A stretch of 64,000 nt of DNA, taken from contig SWDT01000183.1 of NCBI GenBank assembly GCA_009193035.1, forward strand, positions 186,001 through 250,000. Direction: 5' to 3'. Source of the DNA: Halicephalobus mephisto. Taxonomy: Eukaryota > Nematoda > Chromadorea > Rhabditida > Panagrolaimidae. Positions 58,397-64,000 of the stretch are shown here, piece after piece. The notes below the pieces were generated by a model, which had not been told where the DNA came from, made no database searches, and saw only the letters and a program-made list of their open reading frames with translations. The first letter of the stretch is position 1. Every line of letters starts with the position of its first letter. Both the position numbers and the translations under genes were made by a program.

Positions 58397-59911
58397 TTAG
58401 AGTTTATGTTGCTTTTTTATAAATTTTGTGGCTCCTCGGGCTGCTTCGTCGAGGACTGGAATACCGTTGGTGAGCTCGAAATCGAAGGCTGATTGGTAGT
58501 CTTGGGCGTCGAATGTGGCGTGGTAGGCACTGAGACGGTCGGCTCGGAGACATGCCTGAGGGTTTTGGAGGATTTCTTGGGCTAATTTTTTGGCTTCGGA
58601 TAAAGCGGATCCTGGAGGACAAAGACGATTTATAATACCCCAATTGTAAGCTTCTTTGGCATCTATTTGACGACCAGTTAGAATTAAATCCATGGATCTT
58701 GAAAATCCGACAATTGCAGGAAGTCGGATTGTTCCACCATCGAGTAAAGGTACACCGAATCTTCGACAAAGAACTCCGAATTTAGAAGTTTCTGATGATA
58801 CTCTCATGTCAGCAAGAAGAGATAATTCAAATCCTCCTGCAACGGCGAATCCTTCAATTGCGGCAATTAGCGGTTTCGAAAGTCGCATCATCGACGGTCC
58901 CATGAATCTGTATTTCGAAAGAAATTCGGCCGCTTCTGGTCCTTGGGGAAATTTTTTTTCAGAAACTTCGCTCAAATCGTAACCAGCACAGAACGTTCCT
59001 CCTGAAAAAACAAAAAATTAAATCTTTAACAAAATAGTTTTGAATTTTTAGAAACTTTCAGAATTTAAGGTTAAAGAAGTTTTAAGAGAATTCTGGAAGT
59101 TTTTAAAGGATTCTGAAAAAGTGAAAATTTTGGAAGTTCTTCAAAATTCGAAAATTTTACAAATCTGTTGAATTTTCGAGTTTCAGAATCTCTTACTGGA
59201 TTTTAGGAGATTCTAGAGATTTTCACAAAATTCTGAAAGATTCTAGAAGATTTCGAAAGTTTCTAGAAGATTCTAGAAGATTTCGAAAAATTTCGGAAAA
59301 TTCTAAAAATTTCTAGAAGCATCTAGAAGATTTTGAAAATTTCCAGAAGATTCCGAAAACTTCTAGAAGATTCTGAAAATTTCTAGAAGATTCTAAAAAC
59401 TTTCAGAAGCATATAGAAGATTCTGAAAATTTCCAGAAGATTTTAGAAGCATCTAGAATTTCCTAAAATTTCCAAAATTCCCCGTTAGTATTCTGGAAAT
59501 TTCCACAAAATCCTAAAAAAATTCCACTTTTGCAAAATTAATCATTTCAAAAAATGATCACAATTGTTGATTTCGAACAAGTTTCAAATTAATTCGAAAA
59601 TTGAAAGTTTAAATTCGAAATTTTCGAAAATCGACCTTCTCCGGTGAAGATGGCGATGTCACAGGATTCATCGGCTTCGAAATCCGAAAATGCTTTAATC
59701 AGTTCCTTCGCCGTCTCGTGGTTGACGCAATTTTTTTTCTCCGGTCGGTTGATGCTGATGTAAAAAATTCTGTCCTTCGACGACGTTAAAACTGAAATTT
59801 CATATATTAATTTCCAACAATCCTTCTAAACCTACCTAAATTACTGTTTTTCGAGCTCATCAGTCTCGTGAAAGATAAATTAGAAGTCGATAAGAACCGT
59901 TTCAGCATCAT
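58397..59911 (-). CDS. Enoyl-CoA hydratase/isomerase (crotonase) family protein
   Basis: Exons 59911-59836, 59791-59636 and 59001-58397 give 278 aa. The N-terminus (MMLKRFLSTSNLSFTRLMSS) looks like a mitochondrial presequence. Crotonase landmarks: RIFYISINRPEKKNCVNHET, GGTFCAGYDLSEV (oxyanion-hole strand), EGFAVAGGFELSLLADMRV (second oxyanion-hole element plus the Glu matching rat Glu144), FGVLCRRFGVPLLDGGTIRL, ILTGRQIDAKEA. The position of the second catalytic Glu in hydratases (FGQPE) is Cys or Arg here, as in a bacterial-like crotonase branch with GVPLIDGGTVRLP motifs. True hydratase activity is therefore uncertain; isomerase, dehydratase or another crotonase reaction is possible. It is divergent from UTP25 with 279 bases between starts, probably a shared promoter. 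Confidence 0.88.
59035..59520. repeat. TTCTAGAAGATTC array (heat-shock-element-like) in hydratase intron 2
   Basis: More than 15 copies of a 20-base unit such as 'ttctagaagattctgaaaat'. At 59263-59286 the blocks TTC-GAA-TTC-GAA-TTTC sit at exact 5-base steps. Confidence 0.85.
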
Positions 59912-60190
59912 TATAAGGCGGAAATTAAACGACACAAGAAACCACAAAATCTGTGGTCTTGGATGAGATTAAAACAACAATAATTCTAGTACTATTTTTA
60001 GTGAATTATTCAATTGTAAAAAAATTATTTTTATATGAAATTTGATAAGTAAGAAAATCAAAAAATTTTAATCTTCACCTGATCGCCCGCTCGGACGCAG
60101 CTTGCCCGCAACGTGCGGATTCTGGACTTTCCTGTTTTCCAAGTTAACAGAGTAGGATTTTTCAAATCTTCTCTAACTTTTTTAAGTCCG
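59912..60190. promoter_or_regulatory. Divergent promoter of the hydratase and UTP25 genes
   Basis: 279 bases separate the two ATGs. A GC-richer block ('cgcccgctcggacgcagctt') lies near 60083. An acceptor-like 'cttttttaag' ends four bases before the UTP25 ATG. Confidence 0.45.
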
Positions 60191-62822
60191 ATGAAAAGAA
60201 TCAAAAAATCTTCTGTCAGTGATGCTGGTAGTCCTACTTCGAAGAAACAGAAGCCAGGAGAGAAACTAGACTTCTTTAACGACCACTTCATCGTCGATCT
60301 GGATGATCCCGTTGCTGAACAACTTTCTGCAGGAGTGAATGCTTCAAAAGCTCTTTTAAAATCCGATTTATTTGAAAACTCATCAACAACTTTAAATTCG
60401 AATGGAATAAAAATCGTAAGTTAATTTTTTTTTATTTTTATTTAAATTTTTCTAAATTTTTATTTAAATTTTCTAAAATTTTCATTTAAATTTTTCTAAA
60501 TTTTTATTTAAATTTTTTTAAATTTTCATTTTAATTTTTCTAAATTTTTATTTAATTTTTCTAAATTTTTATTTAAATTTTTAAAATTTTCATTTAAATT
60601 TTTCTAAATTTTATTTAAATTTTCTAAATTTTTATTTAATTTTTCTAAATTTTTATTTAAATTTTTAAAATTTTCATTTAAATTTTTCTAAATTTTATTT
60701 AAATTTGATTTTTTTATAATTATTCTTTTCAGCATTGTACTGATGTCACTAGAAGACTACCGTTTGAGAAATTTGGTCATGTTTTTAAACTCCTAAACCG
60801 ATTTAAAGAAATCTATCCAGATGGCTTGGATAAAGAACAAGAAGATTTGTATCAAGTTATCGGTCGATATATGGATTTGTGTTTCGTTGGAGAAACTAAA
60901 TCATATATGGTAAATTTTAAGGCACTTTTATTTAAAAATAATTTTTTTAGCCTCTTCTGAGTCTTCATAGTTTGAATCACGTGGTCAAAACGAGAAATAT
61001 TATTTTAAAAAACAACGAAACTCTAGAAAAAGCTTCAAAAACGGGGAATTTGACGGATGACATGATCGAATCAGCCAGAGATCAAGGACTATCTCGACCG
61101 AAAGTTCTGTTCATCACCCCTATGAGGAAATTTGCTCATTATTTCATCAAAAATTTAATAGAATTATACTTTCCTGATGAAAAAAGAACAATCATGAATC
61201 GATCTCGATTTGAAGAGGAATTTGGAGACAACGGACACGTGCCGCACGAGAGGAAAAAGCCGGACTTCCGCGAGCTCATGTCGGGCAACATCGACGACTG
61301 CTTCAGGATAGGCATCCAAGTCTCGAGAAAATCAATCAAGCTTTATCAGAAGTTTTCTGAAGCCGATATCCTGGTTTGTAGTCCAATTGGAATGAGAATG
61401 GTCATCGGAGAAGAAGGAGAAACCGAAGGCGAGAGCGACTTTCTTTCCTCTATAGAAGTCGTCATAGTTGATCGAGCTAATATCATCATGATGCAAAATT
61501 GGGAGCACTTGATGCATTTACTGAATACTGTAAATTGTGTTCCTAAGAAAATCGAAACGGACATCTCTAGGGTCCGACAATGGTCTATTAAAAATTTCGG
61601 GAAGCTCTACAGACAGATGATTATTTTCAGCGAAATCAATTTCACAGAACTACATTCGTTATTTTATGCCAATTCTAAAAACTATGCTGGAGGATTAACT
61701 GTCATAAAAAATCCCAAAGAGTTATTAAACGACGTAAGTTTTTATATTAACCGGTTATCTGGAGGTACTTTAGAATTTTAATTTTTTGGATATTATTAAT
61801 TTCATATATTAAAATTAATCCTTGAAGAGGAACGAAATTTTCTATATTCTATATCTCAATTCAAACATTTTTCGAGGTACTTTGGGATTGTAATTTTTTG
61901 AATATTATTAATTTCATATATTAAAATAACCTTCAAAAATGAACGAAATTTTCTATATTCTATATCTCAATTCAAACATTTTTCGAGGTGCTTTAGAATT
62001 TCAATTTTTTGGATATTATTAATTTCATATATTAAAATTAATCCCCGAAGAGGAACGAAATTTTCTACATTTTATATCTCAATTCAAATCTTTCTAGAGT
62101 ATATTTATTCAGAATATGACTTTAAAAAATTAATTGTAAAGTAATTATTGAAACTAAAATTACAGGCCATTTTAGTTTAAAATTTTTCTTGAGAACATTT
62201 GGAACAATTTCAGTTTTTATAATTATATTGAGTTTAAAATTAAATTTAGATTGAAAAACCATTACTTCAAGAATTTCATCGATTTGATTGTCAAGCCGCC
62301 GCTAATCAATCTGATCTTCGATTTGATTACTTTACAAGGAACATTCTCCCCTCTTTGGAACACGGTACTTTGATATTTGTGTCATCTTATTTTGACTTTG
62401 TTCGACTCCGAAATTATATGAAGAAAGAAAACGAAAGTTTTGTGCAACTTCACGAGTACGCCAAACTTCACAAGATTTCCCGAGCACGAGACATGTTTTA
62501 TCACAGAAAAAAGAAGCTCATTATCATGACTGAAAGGTAGTTGTTTATCTTCTGATATTGTTTTTATGGATGTTATTTTAGATTTCATTTTTTCAAGCGA
62601 TTCACTATTAAAGGAGTAGCGTCAATAGTGTTCTATCAACTTCCTATGAATCCGCATTTTTTTTCGGAATTGATAAATGAGTCATCACCAGAAGGAAGAC
62701 TGGAATCGAAAGTTGTATTTTCTAGATTTGATATATTCAGACTTCAGAATATTTTTGGAAGTGCTCAAGCTAAGGAATTAATCAAATCGGACAAGAAATT
62801 TCACGCGCTTGTGAGTGAATAG
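60191..62822 (+). CDS. UTP25: UTP25 (DEF), U3 snoRNA-associated small-subunit processome protein
   Basis: Exons 60191-60415, 60733-60909, 60951-61733, 62250-62536 and 62582-62822 give 570 aa, shorter than human or yeast (about 720-760) because the acidic N-terminal region is reduced. The family signature is strong: RPKVLFITPMRKFAHYFIK, RFEEEFG, GNIDDCFRIGIQVSRKSIKL, SEADILVCSPIGMRMVIG, DFLSSIEVVIVDRANIIMMQ, NWEHL, DISRVRQWSIKNFGKLYRQ, then RFHFFKRFTIKGVASIVFYQ and LPMNPHFFSE. UTP25 is a helicase-like, probably inactive nucleolar protein needed for 18S rRNA maturation; in vertebrates DEF also affects p53 turnover. The DEAD-equivalent here is VDRAN, consistent with lost ATPase. Intron 3 (61734-62249) contains a tandem repeat. 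It converges on the copper chaperone with 54 bases between stops. Confidence 0.95.
60420..60720. repeat. Low-complexity repeat in UTP25 intron 1
   Basis: 'tttttctaaatttttattta' repeats about a dozen times. Confidence 0.75.
61775..62095. repeat. Tandem repeat, about 120-bp unit, 2.7 copies, UTP25 intron 3
   Basis: Unit 'ggatattattaatttcatat' … 'aacgaaattttctatattct' … 'aattcaaacatttttcgagg' occurs three times. Confidence 0.85.
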
Positions 62823-62876
62823 GTTTTGTTATGTTGATATTTGTTGAGTTTTTATTATTAAATAAATTTTATAATC

Positions 62877-63176
62877 TCAAGCTTTAATAGAAACAGTTTT
62901 TCCAGTTTTTTTGAGGGTTTCTAGGATTTCGTCAGAAGAAAGAGAAGTCGTGACGGTGACGGTTTGAGAAGCGACATCTGTTTCGACGTTAGAGACCTTA
63001 TCTGAAAGCGATTTGACTGGTAATGGAAGGAAAACAACAATTTTCAAACCTCCAAGTTTGCCTAGGACCCGTTTGGCGGCATTGGCACAGCCTTCGCAGG
63101 TCATCGCCATTGTGAATGAATATGTCTGGAAAATTTCATATATTAATATTAATTTAAATAAACTTACTTGTGACAT
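62877..63176 (-). CDS. cuc-1: Atox1/Atx1-type cytosolic copper chaperone
   Basis: Exons 63176-63168 (9 bases, MSQ), 63125-63050 and 63001-62877 give 69 aa, the normal size for Atx1-like proteins. The single HMA domain has the copper-binding MTCEGC loop (FTMAMTCEGCANAAKRVLG), then KLGDKVSNVETDVASQTVTV and the lysine-rich LETLKKTGKTVS seen in human Atox1. It should hand Cu(I) to a P-type ATPase (CUA-1/ATP7 type) in the secretory pathway. The 48-base intron 2 is a multiple of three with no stop, so reading through it would insert 16 residues (LKIVVFLPLPVKSLS…). Splicing it restores family spacing. Confidence 0.94.
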   Translation of the reverse strand: MSQVSLFKLILIYEIFQTYSFTMAMTCEGCANAAKRVLGKLGGLKIVVFLPLPVKSLSDKVSNVETDVASQTVTVTTSLSSDEILETLKKTGKTVSIKA

Positions 63177-63560
63177 GATAAAGTTGATATATGAAAGTAA
63201 TTGAAAAAAGTAGTTTTTTGAGGAAAATTGATGTAAAAAAGAAGGAAAATAAAGACCAAATTTATCGAATAAATGAAGTTTTAGACAAGAGAGTAGCGTT
63301 TTGTTATGAATCCCACAGAGGAAAAAGGGGCGTGGTTTTTACATTTTCTTGACCGACAAAGCCGGATGACGCGGACTGCAAAAATTGATTGAATGGTCTG
63401 GACTTTTGCCAATCAATCCGAAGGTCAGTCATTCCTCACATTTTTTAATTTTTGGTAATTTGACGGTTTGTGTGCTTCGCGTTGTGTACGTGCTTATTTA
63501 GGCCAATTTTACTACTTTTTAATATTTTTGATATATGAATATTTTTCAGAAACAATCAAG
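63177..63560. promoter_or_regulatory. Divergent promoter region, copper chaperone / Q-rich protein
   Basis: 384 bases of partly unique DNA, GC-richer at 63310-63500 ('aaaggggcgtggtttttaca', a GC-box-like GGGGCGTGG at about 63327). An acceptor (atttttcag) ends 11 bases before the ATG at 63561, suggesting trans-splicing or a 5'UTR intron. Confidence 0.4.
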
Positions 63561-63932
63561 ATGGATTTGAAAGCGTTTGCAGACCTGAAACCAGAACAAT
63601 TGGTGCAGTTATTGGCGGCAAATCCTCAGTATCAACAACTTCTTCAAGCCGCTCATCAACAGGCCAAACTTCAACAACAACAGCAACAACTTGAATCTTC
63701 CAATACCGCTGTTTTGCCGCAGTATTCCGTCCCGGCAATCGCTCACGGAGGAAGTAAATACAACCATCTTTTGCTTATTATCGAGGAAATCAACAAGGAC
63801 ATAAGACCGACTTTCACTGGAAACAGGAATTGCGCCGAAAGACTCAAGAGAGGAATCAACCATGCCAGGATTCTTGTGAGGGAATGTATGCTCGAACTCG
63901 ACAAGCAGAGCAAGCAACAATCGAATTCCTGA
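63561..63932 (+). CDS. Short Gln-rich conserved-looking protein (123 aa)
   Basis: A single coding exon, MDLKAFADLKPEQLVQLLAA to KQQSNS. I do not recognise it. The first half has a helical LKPEQLVQLLAANPQYQQLL and a Gln run (about residues 35-46). The second half (GGSKYNHLLLIIEEINKDIR, then GNRNCAERLKRGINHARILV) is a compact, helical, well-mixed segment that looks like a real conserved domain. No signal peptide or membrane segment. The Gln-rich start and helical end suggest a small nuclear or adaptor protein, perhaps a subunit of a transcription complex, but that is a guess. The start is supported by the acceptor 11 bases upstream; a longer in-frame start near 63468 would add an unlikely hydrophobic leader. 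The window ends in its 3' flank. Confidence 0.75.
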   Translation: MDLKAFADLKPEQLVQLLAANPQYQQLLQAAHQQAKLQQQQQQLESSNTAVLPQYSVPAIAHGGSKYNHLLLIIEEINKDIRPTFTGNRNCAERLKRGINHARILVRECMLELDKQSKQQSNS

Positions 63933-64000
63933 TTTTTGTGCTTTATTTTTTCTTGTTTATGAACTGGATTTCTTAATCCAACGGACTAGCTTTCAAAAAT

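Overview
This window looks like nuclear DNA from a nematode, probably a rhabditid in or near Caenorhabditis. Genes are split by many introns. Most are 40-60 bases, start GTAAGT, GTTTG or GTGAG and end TTTTCAG or TTTTTAG, and lack a vertebrate-style polypyrimidine tract. Several start codons lie 1-20 bases after an unpaired TTTCAG-type acceptor, as expected for spliced-leader addition. From memory, orthologues of several genes here (abce-1, clpf-1, the aldolases, cuc-1) sit on C. elegans chromosome III. Coding DNA has moderate GC, while introns and spacers are extremely AT-rich and crowded with tandem and dispersed repeats.

Layout. 1-151 is the 3' end of ABCE1 (+). 342-3415 (-) is an unrecognised Ser/Thr-Pro-rich protein. 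4861-5838 (+) is an isochorismatase-domain hydrolase. 6617-9608 (-) is a GRIP-domain golgin and 10021-10487 (-) a divergent histone H2A. 11516-16933 (-) is a class IIa histone deacetylase. 16.9-26.2 kb is a gene-poor repeat desert. 26.2-27.2 kb (+) is an F-box-like protein. 28306-30559 (-) is a membrane-anchored METTL13/spermidine-synthase-like methyltransferase. 32782-35328 (+) is an AMP-forming acyl-CoA ligase. 35874-38032 (-) is an AMACR-family protein without the usual catalytic residues. 39699-40283 (-) is a secreted glycine-rich peptide. 40.3-48.4 kb is a second repeat desert ending in an unresolved exon-like block. Then come a Ly6/quiver-type protein (+), an unrecognised helical Q-tailed protein (+), fructose-bisphosphate aldolase (-), CLP1 RNA kinase (+), an enoyl-CoA hydratase (-), UTP25 (+), an Atox1-type copper chaperone (-) and a short Q-rich protein (+).

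The genes do not form a pathway. They are mostly housekeeping functions (ribosome recycling, rRNA and mRNA 3' processing, Golgi tethering, chromatin, glycolysis, fatty-acyl metabolism). From 50 kb on they alternate in convergent and divergent pairs with short spacers. Three acyl-CoA proteins (ligase, AMACR-like, enoyl hydratase) lie in one 27 kb stretch, but nothing shows that they are co-regulated.

I found no mobile-element ORF, CRISPR, tRNA or rRNA gene. I did not find a new multi-gene system. The most unusual items are the AMACR-like probable pseudoenzyme, the divergent H2A, a KIE-repeat insertion in a methyltransferase, the catalytic Tyr kept in the class IIa HDAC, and several repeat families: a GTCTCGA palindromic repeat, heat-shock-element-like arrays and an AAAGTTGATAGTC repeat. 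All exon boundaries were derived by hand from reading-frame and splice-site logic.
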